DNA from: Sulfurimonas sp.
GTDB lineage: Bacteria > Campylobacterota > Campylobacteria > Campylobacterales > Sulfurimonadaceae
Direction: 5' to 3'
DNA length: 35,056 bases
NCBI GenBank assembly: GCA_021648465.1
Contig: JAKISR010000019.1
Coordinates: forward strand, 1-35,056
Shown: piece by piece, positions 15,890-24,619 of the stretch
How positions within the stretch are numbered: the first letter of the stretch is position 1
How the letters are laid out: every line of letters begins with the position of its first letter
Notes under the pieces: model-generated
The model's input: the letters and a program-made list of their open reading frames with translations, nothing else
Database searches by the model: none
Told to the model about the DNA's origin: nothing
Translations under genes and position numbers: made by a program

Positions 15890-16546
15890 ATGAAAAAACT
15901 TTTAGTTGTTGAAGATGATGTAGATTTGAACACCACCATTGTTAAGTATTTAAAGATAAAGTCTTTTAAGTGTGAGGCTGTATATGATGGAGAAGATGCT
16001 GTTAGTATTGCTTATGAAAAAAACTTTGAACTTATATTGCTAGATATAAAGCTTCCCTCTTTGAGCGGTTTTGAAGTTGCAAAAAGAATCAGAGAGTTTT
16101 CTAATGTCCCTATAATTTTTTTAACTTCACTTGACACACAAGAAGATATAGAAAAAGGTTTTTTGCATGGAGGGGATGATTACATCACAAAACCTTTTTC
16201 GCTCAATGAACTATATCTTAGAATAAATGCGATTTTACGAAGAAATTTTCAAAATGAAACTACTATATTAATCTCAAAAGATATTGTTTTTAATACATTA
16301 AACTCAACACTTACAAAAAATAAAAAAGAGATACATTTAACTGCCAAAGAGATACTGCTTTTATCACAGTTTTTACAAAACAGGGATAAAATACTTACAA
16401 AAGAGGAGATTTTTTCTCATCTTTATGAATATGAAGAAGAGCAAAATGATGCATCTTTGAGAGTTTTTATAAATAGATTAAGAAAAATAATTGGAAAAGA
16501 AAAAATACAAACTATTAAAACCATTGGGTATAGATATGTTAGTTGA
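15890..16546 (+). CDS. OmpR-family response regulator
   Basis: A 218-aa two-domain regulator. The receiver has the acidic pair D9-D10 (VVEDDVDL), phospho-acceptor D52 (LILLDIKLPS), the Thr/Ser switch in IIFLTS, and K101 (ITKPF). The winged-helix effector domain occupies about 125-218 and ends in the usual IKTIGYRYVS. The sensor kinase gene starts inside its 3' end (11-base overlap). The start lies 28 bases after the last candidate cassette boundary (15861), so expression may be affected by the cassette region. The target genes are unknown; the cytochrome gene downstream is a candidate. Confidence 0.94.
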   Translation: MKKLLVVEDDVDLNTTIVKYLKIKSFKCEAVYDGEDAVSIAYEKNFELILLDIKLPSLSGFEVAKRIREFSNVPIIFLTSLDTQEDIEKGFLHGGDDYITKPFSLNELYLRINAILRRNFQNETTILISKDIVFNTLNSTLTKNKKEIHLTAKEILLLSQFLQNRDKILTKEEIFSHLYEYEEEQNDASLRVFINRLRKIIGKEKIQTIKTIGYRYVS

Positions 16547-17663
16547 AAGAAAAAGTTTCTTAAGGTTCTTATTCATTTATATTTTCTCATCCATGTTTTT
16601 ACTTAGTGCGGGGGTGTACCTTTATTATAAAATGAGTTATCAACTTATAGCAAATAACCACATAACACATATGAAAAAAGATATCAATGAGTTTATTAAA
16701 GCCAATCAAAAAATACATTTTTTACGCAATAATAAAAAGCCAAATTTTTTAGATGCCCCAATCGCTATATATATTAACAATAAGTATAAAAATGGTACTT
16801 TTAAACTTGAGAGTGTAAAAAGGTTAAATGAGGAGTATTTTATAAAAAATGATAAACTTTATTACATCCATAAAGAGCATAAAAGATGGGGGGAAGTATT
16901 TTTTATAACTCACAGGGATATTGGTGAAGATATTAAAAATTTACAATTTAATCTTTTAGCTTTTGCTCTCTTTAGTCTGTTTTTTATAGTTATCATAGCC
17001 TATTTGCTTGGAAAAATATTTTTAAAACCAATGAGTGATGTTATTAAATCTTTAGAAGAGTTTATCACAGATGCTACACATGAGATAAACACACCAATTA
17101 GCAATATATTAATCAATATAGAGCTTAGCAAAGAACTATATCCTATCGTTAGGAATAGTGAGGAGTTTACAAAGATAGAGAACTCAGCATTTCGTGTCTC
17201 TAAAATATTTAAAGATTTAAGTTTCTTAAAATTTGAAAATAATCAGATTAAAGAGAGAACTAATCTTGCGGTAAGCAAAGTATTGCTGGAGAGATTAGAT
17301 TTTTTTAAAGCTTTAGTAGAAAATAAAAACTTACAAATAGATAAAAACATAGAAGCTGTGAAAGTGGAGATAGATAAAGAAGATTTAATACGCCTTATTG
17401 ACAACCTTCTCTCAAATGCAATTAAATATACAAAAAATAGCGGGTTGATTACAATAACACTTAAAGATGAGTGCATTGAAATTATTAATGATGGCGAGAT
17501 TAAAAACGAAAAAAAAGTTTTGAAAAAATTTGCAAGAGAGAATAAAAATGAGGGTGGCTTTGGACTTGGTCTTTATATAGTTCGAAAAATTTGTAATACT
17601 TATGGTTTTAAATTCACTCTTAAGTCATTAAATTCTCGAGTAATTTCAAAAATATATTTTTAA
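16536..17663 (+). CDS. sensor histidine kinase
   Basis: I chose the ATG at 16536, giving 375 aa. An upstream TTG in the same frame would add 15 residues overlapping the regulator. Membrane segments lie at about 8-30 and 136-160 with a roughly 105-residue periplasmic sensor domain that I do not recognise between them. The dimerisation domain has H182 (DATHEINTPIS). The ATPase domain has the N-box (DNLLSNAIKY, N290/N294), a shortened G1 region (INDGEI) and the G2 box GGFGLGLYIV (340-349). There is no clear HAMP domain. It forms a two-component pair with the overlapping OmpR-type regulator. Confidence 0.92.
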   Translation: MLVERKSFLRFLFIYIFSSMFLLSAGVYLYYKMSYQLIANNHITHMKKDINEFIKANQKIHFLRNNKKPNFLDAPIAIYINNKYKNGTFKLESVKRLNEEYFIKNDKLYYIHKEHKRWGEVFFITHRDIGEDIKNLQFNLLAFALFSLFFIVIIAYLLGKIFLKPMSDVIKSLEEFITDATHEINTPISNILINIELSKELYPIVRNSEEFTKIENSAFRVSKIFKDLSFLKFENNQIKERTNLAVSKVLLERLDFFKALVENKNLQIDKNIEAVKVEIDKEDLIRLIDNLLSNAIKYTKNSGLITITLKDECIEIINDGEIKNEKKVLKKFARENKNEGGFGLGLYIVRKICNTYGFKFTLKSLNSRVISKIYF

Positions 17664-17736
17664 CCTCTATTATTTTATACTCCATTAACATTGGGATGTC
17701 AAAATACTTTCATATAAACAAAATAAGGAGTTTATC

Positions 17737-18648
17737 ATGAGACGGTCAATATTAACAATAGCAGGAATTTTAGTAGCTACAACATCTCTCTTCGCATCAG
17801 CAGATGCTGAAAAAATATTTGATAACAAATGTGCAGTGTGTCACATAAAAACAATACCAACAGATAGATCAAGTATGGTTGGACCAGCACTTTTTGGTGT
17901 TATGAAGCATGTGAAAATGGCATATCCAAATAGAGAAGATGCAGTTGATTTTATGGTTGATTATGTTCAAAATCCGAGCAAAGAAAAAGCAATTTGTATG
18001 CCTCAAAAAATTGCTTATTTTGGTTTAATGCCTTCACAAAAAGGTCTAATTACACCTAAAGAGCTTAAAAAAGTGTCAGAGTGGATGTTTGATAATTATC
18101 CTCCCGAAAACTTTAGAGGAAGAGGTGGAATGGGATGTGCGCAAAGCTGTTCTACTTTTGTGGACTTTGACCTAAATAAAGATGGTGTTATAGTTAAAGC
18201 TGAGTTATTAAGTGTTAGAGCAGACAAACAAGCAAAAAGAGCTGCACAAGGATTTCCAATGAGAAATGCAGCTAATGCTCCAGCATTTAAGACGATAGAT
18301 GCAGATGGTGATGGAAAAGTTACTCAAAAAGAATTTACAGATTTTCAGATAAATAGAAAATCATCAAGAATGAATTCAAATATGAGCAGAGGTATGGGAA
18401 GAATGCAAAATCTTTCTACTTTCGCGGACTTTGACTTAAACAAAGATGGTGTTATAGCTAAAGATGAGTTGCTAAGTGTTAGAGCAGACAAACAAGCAAA
18501 AAGAGCTGCACAAGGATTTCCAATGAGAAATGCAGCTAATGCTCCAGCATTTGAGACGATAGATGCAGATGGTGATGGAAAAGTTACTCAAAAAGAGTTT
18601 AATCAACTTAGAACGCAAATAATGCAACAAAAATTCAACAATAATTAA
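17737..18648 (+). CDS. periplasmic cytochrome c with four EF-hand motifs
   Basis: A 303-aa exported protein with a signal peptide at residues 1-20 (ending LFASA). The heme c site is CAVCH (32-36); Met98 in FGLMPS is a likely sixth ligand. The second half has four calcium-binding EF loops: D145-E156, D188-E199, D233-E244 and D276-E287. They come from a direct duplication: residues 139-200 and 227-288 are nearly identical. The linkers are rich in Gly, Arg and Met (FRGRGGMG, MSRGMGRM). A good ribosome binding site (AAGGAG) precedes the ATG. It is followed 10 bases later by the DUF1104-like gene, so they are probably co-transcribed. Its role may be electron transfer or sensing in the periplasm; the partner is unknown. 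Confidence 0.85.
   Translation: MRRSILTIAGILVATTSLFASADAEKIFDNKCAVCHIKTIPTDRSSMVGPALFGVMKHVKMAYPNREDAVDFMVDYVQNPSKEKAICMPQKIAYFGLMPSQKGLITPKELKKVSEWMFDNYPPENFRGRGGMGCAQSCSTFVDFDLNKDGVIVKAELLSVRADKQAKRAAQGFPMRNAANAPAFKTIDADGDGKVTQKEFTDFQINRKSSRMNSNMSRGMGRMQNLSTFADFDLNKDGVIAKDELLSVRADKQAKRAAQGFPMRNAANAPAFETIDADGDGKVTQKEFNQLRTQIMQQKFNNN
18151..18336 (+). repeat. first copy of an internal EF-hand pair repeat
   Basis: This 186-bp unit encodes residues 139-200 and is repeated at 18415-18600 with a few base changes, including an identical segment around GTGTTAGAGCAGACAAACAA. A shorter third copy lies at 18938-19024, outside the gene. Confidence 0.9.
18415..18600 (+). repeat. second copy of the internal EF-hand pair repeat
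   Basis: This direct repeat of 18151-18336 encodes residues 227-288. The near identity at DNA level, synonymous sites included, points to a recent duplication or gene conversion. Confidence 0.9.
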
Positions 18649-18658
18649 GGAGGAAAAG

Positions 18659-18925
18659 ATGAAAAAACTAATAGTAATAGCACTACTTTCAAGTGTAGTT
18701 TGGGCAGCGGATTTTGTAGGATACACAACTGAAGAGTTAATCAATAAGAGAGGTACAATTCCAGTAGAAAATAGACCAGCTTTTAGAGAAGAAATGCAAA
18801 AAAGAATGGCTACAATGACATCTGAACAAAGACAACTTTTTATGCAAAGTAAACAGCAAAGAAGTGGCATGGAACAAGGAGCTGGCATGGGCAGAGGTGC
18901 TGGCGGAGGAATGGGGAGAAAATAA
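18659..18925 (+). CDS. DUF1104-like small periplasmic protein, probably truncated
   Basis: An 88-aa protein with a signal peptide (residues 1-16, ending VVWAA). A short helical domain (YTTEELINKRGTIPVE, then FREEMQKRMATMTSEQRQLF) resembles the DUF1104 family, which I know mainly from Campylobacterota. The tail is rich in Gly, Met and Arg (GMGRGAGGGMGRK). A GGAGG ribosome binding site precedes the ATG, 10 bases after the cytochrome gene. Past its TAA stop the same frame continues into an EF-hand sequence up to 19042, so the ancestral protein was probably longer. Function is unknown; the shared Gly-Arg-Met linker style ties it to the cytochrome. Confidence 0.75.
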   Translation: MKKLIVIALLSSVVWAADFVGYTTEELINKRGTIPVENRPAFREEMQKRMATMTSEQRQLFMQSKQQRSGMEQGAGMGRGAGGGMGRK

Positions 18926-19042
18926 AATCGTTCTATTTTTTCAGACTTTTATCTAAACAAAGATGGTATTATAGTTAAAGATGAACCACTTAGTGCAAGA
19001 GCAGACAAACAAGCAAAAAGAGCTTCAAGATTTAATAACTAG
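18926..19042 (+). pseudogene. in-frame EF-hand remnant behind a stop codon
   Basis: Reading on in the frame of the preceding gene after TAA 18923-18925 gives NRSIFSDFYLNKDGIIVKDE and then PLSARADKQAKRASRFNN, ending at TAG 19040-19042. It matches the repeats in the cytochrome (DFDLNKDGVIVKAELLSVRA). One calcium loop is largely intact. It is a C-terminal extension cut off by a nonsense codon, or a transplanted repeat fragment. Confidence 0.7.
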
Positions 19043-19063
19043 TTTTAAATAAAAGGAGAGTAT

Positions 19064-20356
19064 ATGCACACCTCAAAAAAACCCATTGGGTTTTGGTCAG
19101 CAGTATCAATGGGAGTAGGCGCTATGGTTGGTGCGGGAATTTTTGCACTCCTTGGTGAAGCAAGTGCTATTTCTGGAAGCGCGGTTTATATCTCTTTTAT
19201 TATAGGCGGGATAATAGCTCTTTTTAGTGGTTACTCTTTAGGAAAACTAGGAGCTCGCTATCCATCATCTGGCGGAATTATAGAGTATTTGTCTCAATCT
19301 TATGGCATTGGTTTTTTTACTGGCACAATGGGGGTTATGCTGTATTTCTCTGCGATTGTTTCGTTGAGCTTAATAGCAAAAGCATTTGGAAATTATGCTG
19401 TTACATTTCTTCCCTCTTCTGGTGTGTCTCAAATTTGGCATCATGTTTTTTCGGTCGGAATTATTGTTTTATTTGTCTTAATTAATCTAAGGGGAGCAAA
19501 AGATGTAGCTGTTTGGGAGAGAGTTACTGTTGGTATAAAGTTTTTTGTATTAACACTTTTGTCTATTGCTGGTATTGTATATTTAAATCCAGTACTATTA
19601 TCTCCTAGTTATTATCCACCAGTCAATGACATATTTTTTAGTTTAGCAATTACATTTTTTGCATTTGAAGGCTTTAGAGTTATCACCAATACCGCAGAAG
19701 ATATGCCAAATCCAGAAAAAACTCTCCCCAGAGCAATGATGACATCAATTTTGTTAGTGATGATACTTTATGTGGCAATTTCATTTGCTGTTTTTGGTAA
19801 TTTACCAGTAGAAAAAGTTATTGCTGCTAAAGATTTTGCCTTGGCAGAGGCAGCATTGCCAATATTTGGCCATATTGGTTTTTTAATTGTGGCTATTACA
19901 GCTTTAATTGCTACTGCATCTGCTATAAATGCTAATTTGTATTCAGTTACAAATGTAACCTACCAGTTAGCAAAAGATGGAGAACTTCCTGCTAGATTTG
20001 GAAAACCAATTGGACATAGCAGGGAGGGTTTAGTCATTAGTGGTATTTTAATTATTATCTTATCTCTCTTATTTGATCTTTCTCAAATAGCGGCAATTGG
20101 CTCAATCTCAATTTTATTTATTCATACAGTTACTCATATTGGGCATTTAAAAATTATCTCTAAAACAGGAGCTTCTAAATTTCTTGTTTTTATTGCTGCA
20201 GTGCTAAGTTTTACCGCTATGGTACTTGCACTTGTTTATGTTAGTAAATCTTCGTATAGTATTTTATACATACTTATTAGTTTTGTTTTGCTGGCTTCAT
20301 TTACGGAACTGCTATTACAAAAAATATTAAAAAGAGAGATTAAACCGAGAATATAA
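19064..20356 (+). CDS. APC-superfamily amino acid permease
   Basis: A 430-aa inner-membrane transporter with about 12 hydrophobic segments. The first helix has the family motif GVGAMVGAGIFALLG, whose broken helix binds the substrate amino/carboxyl groups. TLPRAMMTSILLVMILY follows the typical EDMPNPEKT loop (residues about 215-225). The ribosome binding site AAGGAGAG precedes the ATG. It stands alone, 21 bases after the EF-hand remnant, and converges with the efflux operon. The substrate cannot be told from the sequence. Confidence 0.9.
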   Translation: MHTSKKPIGFWSAVSMGVGAMVGAGIFALLGEASAISGSAVYISFIIGGIIALFSGYSLGKLGARYPSSGGIIEYLSQSYGIGFFTGTMGVMLYFSAIVSLSLIAKAFGNYAVTFLPSSGVSQIWHHVFSVGIIVLFVLINLRGAKDVAVWERVTVGIKFFVLTLLSIAGIVYLNPVLLSPSYYPPVNDIFFSLAITFFAFEGFRVITNTAEDMPNPEKTLPRAMMTSILLVMILYVAISFAVFGNLPVEKVIAAKDFALAEAALPIFGHIGFLIVAITALIATASAINANLYSVTNVTYQLAKDGELPARFGKPIGHSREGLVISGILIIILSLLFDLSQIAAIGSISILFIHTVTHIGHLKIISKTGASKFLVFIAAVLSFTAMVLALVYVSKSSYSILYILISFVLLASFTELLLQKILKREIKPRI

Positions 20357-20462
20357 TTTAAAGTAAGAAAACAGTATCTAATAAATATTTAAAAACTACA
20401 AGGGTGTCTGCAAAACCTTTGCTAATAAACATAAAAATAGGGATATTTATTTGTAATTTTTT

Positions 20463-23400
20463 TTACATAGCTTCTTTGTCCGTTTCTTTTACAGTCCATA
20501 TGAATGTAAGCGGGATGAAAAGTAGAGTCAAAAATGTTCCGATCATCAAGCCACCAATAGCAACAGCACCCAAAGGTGCTAACCTTTCTAAACCTATGGC
20601 ACTTCCAAGAGCAACTGGCAACATTCCAGCTGTAACCGCGAAAGCTGTCATAAGAACAGGTCTAGTTCTAATCTTTAAAGATTCTAGCATAGCTTCTCTT
20701 TTGTCAAGCCCCTCTTGCATTTTTTCTAGGGCAAAATGTATAAGAAGTATGGCATTATTTACTATAACACCACTTAAAAGCATAAAACCCATCATTGCTG
20801 GCATTGATGTATGATAATTCATAATAAGCATTATCCAAGAAGCCCCTATAATCGTTAATGGGATAGAGAGCAGTATCATCAACGAAATTTTCAAAGAATT
20901 AAAAAGTGTAATAAGTGTAAAAAAGATTAGCACTATTGCAAATCCAATCGCTCCTATCATTCTGTTTGCTGAATCTTTAAACTGCTTTATGTCTCCTGTT
21001 TGCTCCATACTTACACCTTGAGGAAGTACTATATCTTTAGAAGAGTCTTCAAAAGATGCCATAATATGTGAAATAGCAGCTTTTTCTCTAAAACCATAAA
21101 CATTTAAAGTATATTGCAGCCCTTCTCTTGTGATAAGTGTTGGTTCAACAATTTTTTTAATTTTTGCAAATTTTTGGAGTTCTACTAAACCTTTTTTAGT
21201 AGCTATCTTTGTAGAGAGTATAGTATCACTTGAATCTCTATAGTTCTTATCAACCCAAACTCTAATCATATAATCAGAACTATTTTGTCTTGAGTAAGAT
21301 GAAACCAATGCACCATGAAGAAGCACTTGAACTTGAGATACTATATCTGAGCTTGTTACCCCATAAGAGAGTGCTATTACTTCATCTATCTCTAAATCAT
21401 AGACAACTTTATCCATATCCCAAGTTCGTGAAACTGATACTATCCCTTGAGTGTTGTAAAGAGCTTTTTCAATCATATCGCCAGCTTTTGTCAAATCTTC
21501 TATGCTATCACTATAAAGTGTTACATCTAGGTTTGCTCGAATACTAGCTAGCGCAGTAGCACCATAATCAACAACTTCAAAATGCTTTATGTTCTCTAGC
21601 TCCGATATCTCCTCTCTAAGCTCCCTTTGTATCTCCCAAATACTCTCCTCTCTTTGGTATCTATCAACATAAGTTGCATTGATTAAAATTTGGTCTATTC
21701 CGCTACCACTTCCTATACTTAGCACCCCAGCTTCAGAACCAATAGAACTTGACACCCTTAACAACTCGCCATGCTTGTGTAATATCTCATCTATCTGCTC
21801 AACAATAAATTGAGAATTTTCTATTGGGAGGTTTGAGTCAACTGTAACGGCAATTTTAACCCCACCTGTATCCATAGGGGGCATTAGTTCTTGACCAACA
21901 ACGGGCATAACCCCCTTTACGCTTGTTACAAACAAAAAGATTAAAACAACAAAATAAACTGTTGCGATTTTTTTGCTATCTAGTGCCATCTTAACAGCGC
22001 TTGAGAAAAACCTTTGCACTTCATCTGTTACTTTACCAAATGTTTTATGAAAAAATTTCTCGCTAGTTCTTATAAATTTATTATCAATTGTTAATATATG
22101 AAGCGAAAGCAGTGGTACTGCGGTTATTGAAATAATATATGAAGCTACAAGTGCAAGCAAAAGAGTTCCAACAAGTGGTTGAAAAACTGTTTGTGGATAC
22201 CCACCTACAAAAAGCATAGGTGCAAGAGCAATCATTGTTGTTATTGTTCCAGAAAGATCAGCAAACATAATCTCTTTTGTACCAGTAAAAACTGCCTTAT
22301 GGATATCCTCATTTAGTTCCCGATAGTGCCTCTCAATATTTTCCATAACAACAACTGTATCATCAAGAAGTAATCCTAAAGCAAGTATGATTGCAGTTAG
22401 TGTAACAACATTAAACTCAATTCCCACTATCCACATCAGTGCTATTGTTGCCGCATAAACTATAGGTATGGTAACAAGGACGACCAAAACCTGTCTAAAA
22501 CTTGCAAGGAAGAAAAAGATAACGATTGTGGACATTATAATCGCATCTCGTAAAGATTCAAACATATTAGTTGTACTTTGTGCAATTGTATCTTTTTGAG
22601 TATCACTCACCTCAAAATTAAGATTTTGGTATGTTGCTCTTAATTTGTCCATCTCTTTTTCGACAAGATCAATAGTTTTAATAATATCTGCGCTATCTCC
22701 CCTTTGTACAGCTAGGGCTATTGATTGTTTTCCGTTTCCAAAATACTCAGCACTGTTTTCATAATAAGAAAGAGTAATCTCTGCTATATCTTTAAGTGTC
22801 ACTGTTGGTGTAATAGAAAGTTCTTTTAAAGAGTTAATATCATCTCTTTTTAGAGATGCTTTTAGTAGATAACGACTTTTTTCATTTGTCACAAACCCTG
22901 CAGCTAAGTCTTTATTGTTTGCAGATATTACAGCTATCACTTGAGATAAAGATAAATTTAGTGCTTCTAATCTATCTTTATCTACAATAACTTGTATCTC
23001 TTTTTTATACCCTCCAAAAATATCAACATTACTTACACCGTCTATTTTTAAAATCTTTTGCTTGAGTTTTGTATCTGCAAGTTCACGAATATCCTCTAAA
23101 CTTATTGTATCATTTTTAGAAGATACAGCTATGGTTATAACAGGTGCGGTAGTTGAAGTGATTTTTATTATTTGTGGTGCTAATATTGTGGAGGGGAGTT
23201 TGCTTTTTATCTTTTCAAGCGAACTACTAACATCATTTGAAGCAGCATCTATATTTTTTTCATATTCAAACTCGGCATTTATAACACTTACCTCATCAAT
23301 AGTTGTTGAGAAGACTCTTCTTATCATATCTAGTGTGTAAAGCTCCTCTTCAACATTGACAGCAATATTTGTCGCCATAGATTCAGCAGATGCACCAGGT

Positions 23401-23567
23401 TGAACTATTGCTATAGCGATTTGAGGATAATTTGAATCTGGAAAAAGTTTATGATTAATTTTTGTATATCCAACAATTCCCAAAAAAATAAAAAGTGTTA
23501 GAAACGAAAATATAAATGATGGCCGATTGAGCAGTGCCTCTATAAAGCTATTTGATTTTTTCATCAC
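20463..23567 (-). CDS. RND-family efflux pump inner-membrane transporter (HAE1 type)
   Basis: A 1034-aa proton-driven trimeric exporter of the AcrB type, normal length. It has one N-terminal helix (about 13-33), a large periplasmic loop, helices from about residue 330 with the LGLLLDDTVVVMENIERH motif (the paired Asp of drug exporters, not the DGAVV form of metal exporters), a second loop and the C-terminal helix bundle (GFMLLSGVIVNNAILLIHFA; IGGLMIGTFLTLLFIP). The last gene of the operon, it overlaps the fusion-protein gene by four bases (ATGA). It should expel drugs, detergents or other amphiphiles through the co-encoded TolC-type duct. Confidence 0.95.
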   Translation of the reverse strand: MMKKSNSFIEALLNRPSFIFSFLTLFIFLGIVGYTKINHKLFPDSNYPQIAIAIVQPGASAESMATNIAVNVEEELYTLDMIRRVFSTTIDEVSVINAEFEYEKNIDAASNDVSSSLEKIKSKLPSTILAPQIIKITSTTAPVITIAVSSKNDTISLEDIRELADTKLKQKILKIDGVSNVDIFGGYKKEIQVIVDKDRLEALNLSLSQVIAVISANNKDLAAGFVTNEKSRYLLKASLKRDDINSLKELSITPTVTLKDIAEITLSYYENSAEYFGNGKQSIALAVQRGDSADIIKTIDLVEKEMDKLRATYQNLNFEVSDTQKDTIAQSTTNMFESLRDAIIMSTIVIFFFLASFRQVLVVLVTIPIVYAATIALMWIVGIEFNVVTLTAIILALGLLLDDTVVVMENIERHYRELNEDIHKAVFTGTKEIMFADLSGTITTMIALAPMLFVGGYPQTVFQPLVGTLLLALVASYIISITAVPLLSLHILTIDNKFIRTSEKFFHKTFGKVTDEVQRFFSSAVKMALDSKKIATVYFVVLIFLFVTSVKGVMPVVGQELMPPMDTGGVKIAVTVDSNLPIENSQFIVEQIDEILHKHGELLRVSSSIGSEAGVLSIGSGSGIDQILINATYVDRYQREESIWEIQRELREEISELENIKHFEVVDYGATALASIRANLDVTLYSDSIEDLTKAGDMIEKALYNTQGIVSVSRTWDMDKVVYDLEIDEVIALSYGVTSSDIVSQVQVLLHGALVSSYSRQNSSDYMIRVWVDKNYRDSSDTILSTKIATKKGLVELQKFAKIKKIVEPTLITREGLQYTLNVYGFREKAAISHIMASFEDSSKDIVLPQGVSMEQTGDIKQFKDSANRMIGAIGFAIVLIFFTLITLFNSLKISLMILLSIPLTIIGASWIMLIMNYHTSMPAMMGFMLLSGVIVNNAILLIHFALEKMQEGLDKREAMLESLKIRTRPVLMTAFAVTAGMLPVALGSAIGLERLAPLGAVAIGGLMIGTFLTLLFIPLTFIWTVKETDKEAM

Positions 23568-24619
23568 TTAACCTCTATAATATTTACATCTTTATAGTGT
23601 GGTAAAATAGATAATTTACTTTGAGAAGAAATTGCTATTTTTTGTGTTGGACACGGGGTAACAATCGCCCTGTTTCCTTCAACTAGCAAAATTTTTACTT
23701 CAAAAAAATTAAATACACCATCTTTATAAACAAGCAAATCTGTCTTGGAGTCACTGTATAAAATAGCTCTTTTATTTACACTACATCCATTAATCTCATT
23801 AAAAATCACATCTACTTTAAAACTTTCACCATTAGTTGCATCTATCTCTTTATAGAGTTCAACCTCTGCAATTTTCAAGCCATTTTTTGCATCGTCATAT
23901 ATGGTTTTGATTTTTCCATACTCAACATCATCCACAAAAACACTCAAACCTTTTTTTACTTTCTTATCAACAAAACTAAATATAAGTTTTTGCTTAATGG
24001 TGTTTAGTTTTATTATAGGTTTATTTGGCATAGCTAAGTCACCTTTATGCGATATAACATTCGATATTACCCCATAAAAAGGCGCTTTTATGTTTAAATA
24101 CTCTAATTGATTGATTAGTGAGAGTAGTTTTTGTGAGCTTGCATTTATATTTGCACTTGTAGCACTTAATGCAACTGCGCTAAGGTCAAGTTTTTCTTTT
24201 GAAAGAGCCTTTATTTCATAAAGTTTTTTGTTTCTTTCATATACTAATTTTTTGTAATCAAAATCTTTTTGCATCGCTTCTATTGAACTTTTTAGAGAGT
24301 TTATATTTGATTTTATCTCTTGAGAGTCTATCTTTATAAGCAAAGTGCCTTTTTTTACTACATCTCCCTCTTTTACATATACATTCTCTATATATCCACT
24401 TAGTTTTGATGAGATATTTACACTTTTTTTAGCATATAAAGTAGCAAGATAACTTTTTTTATCCATAAGAGTAGAGTCTTTAGCTGTATCTAGTTTTAAT
24501 GATATGCTTGGTTTAACTGCTACAGGAGCATTTGCAATCTCGTTTTTTTGTGAGAGTAAAAACTTTCCAGCAACAACTCCTATAATTATAAATATAATAA
24601 TAACAATAATTTTTCGCAT
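23564..24619 (-). CDS. RND efflux membrane fusion protein
   Basis: A 351-aa periplasmic adaptor anchored by an N-terminal hydrophobic segment (residues 3-22). It has the first lipoyl half (VNISSKLSGYIENVYVKEGD, residues about 67-86), a coiled-coil hairpin (about 105-170), the second lipoyl half (LNIKAPFYGVISNVISHKGD), and beta-barrel and membrane-proximal domains. It overlaps the genes on both sides by one and four bases, so it is translationally coupled. It links the RND pump to the TolC-type channel. Confidence 0.93.
   Translation of the reverse strand: MRKIIVIIIFIIIGVVAGKFLLSQKNEIANAPVAVKPSISLKLDTAKDSTLMDKKSYLATLYAKKSVNISSKLSGYIENVYVKEGDVVKKGTLLIKIDSQEIKSNINSLKSSIEAMQKDFDYKKLVYERNKKLYEIKALSKEKLDLSAVALSATSANINASSQKLLSLINQLEYLNIKAPFYGVISNVISHKGDLAMPNKPIIKLNTIKQKLIFSFVDKKVKKGLSVFVDDVEYGKIKTIYDDAKNGLKIAEVELYKEIDATNGESFKVDVIFNEINGCSVNKRAILYSDSKTDLLVYKDGVFNFFEVKILLVEGNRAIVTPCPTQKIAISSQSKLSILPHYKDVNIIEVK

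Noticed and set aside
15862..19042. Two-component system and cytochrome genes as a third cassette starting at TTATATG
   Set aside because: The required complementary box (CATATAAC) was not found downstream within the region; CATATAAAC near 17710 does not match, and the genes look like ordinary chromosome.
20404..20814. Plus-strand ORF of 136 codons at the 3' end of the RND gene
   Set aside because: It overlaps the well-conserved C-terminal helices of the RND transporter on the other strand and is composed of its reverse complement.
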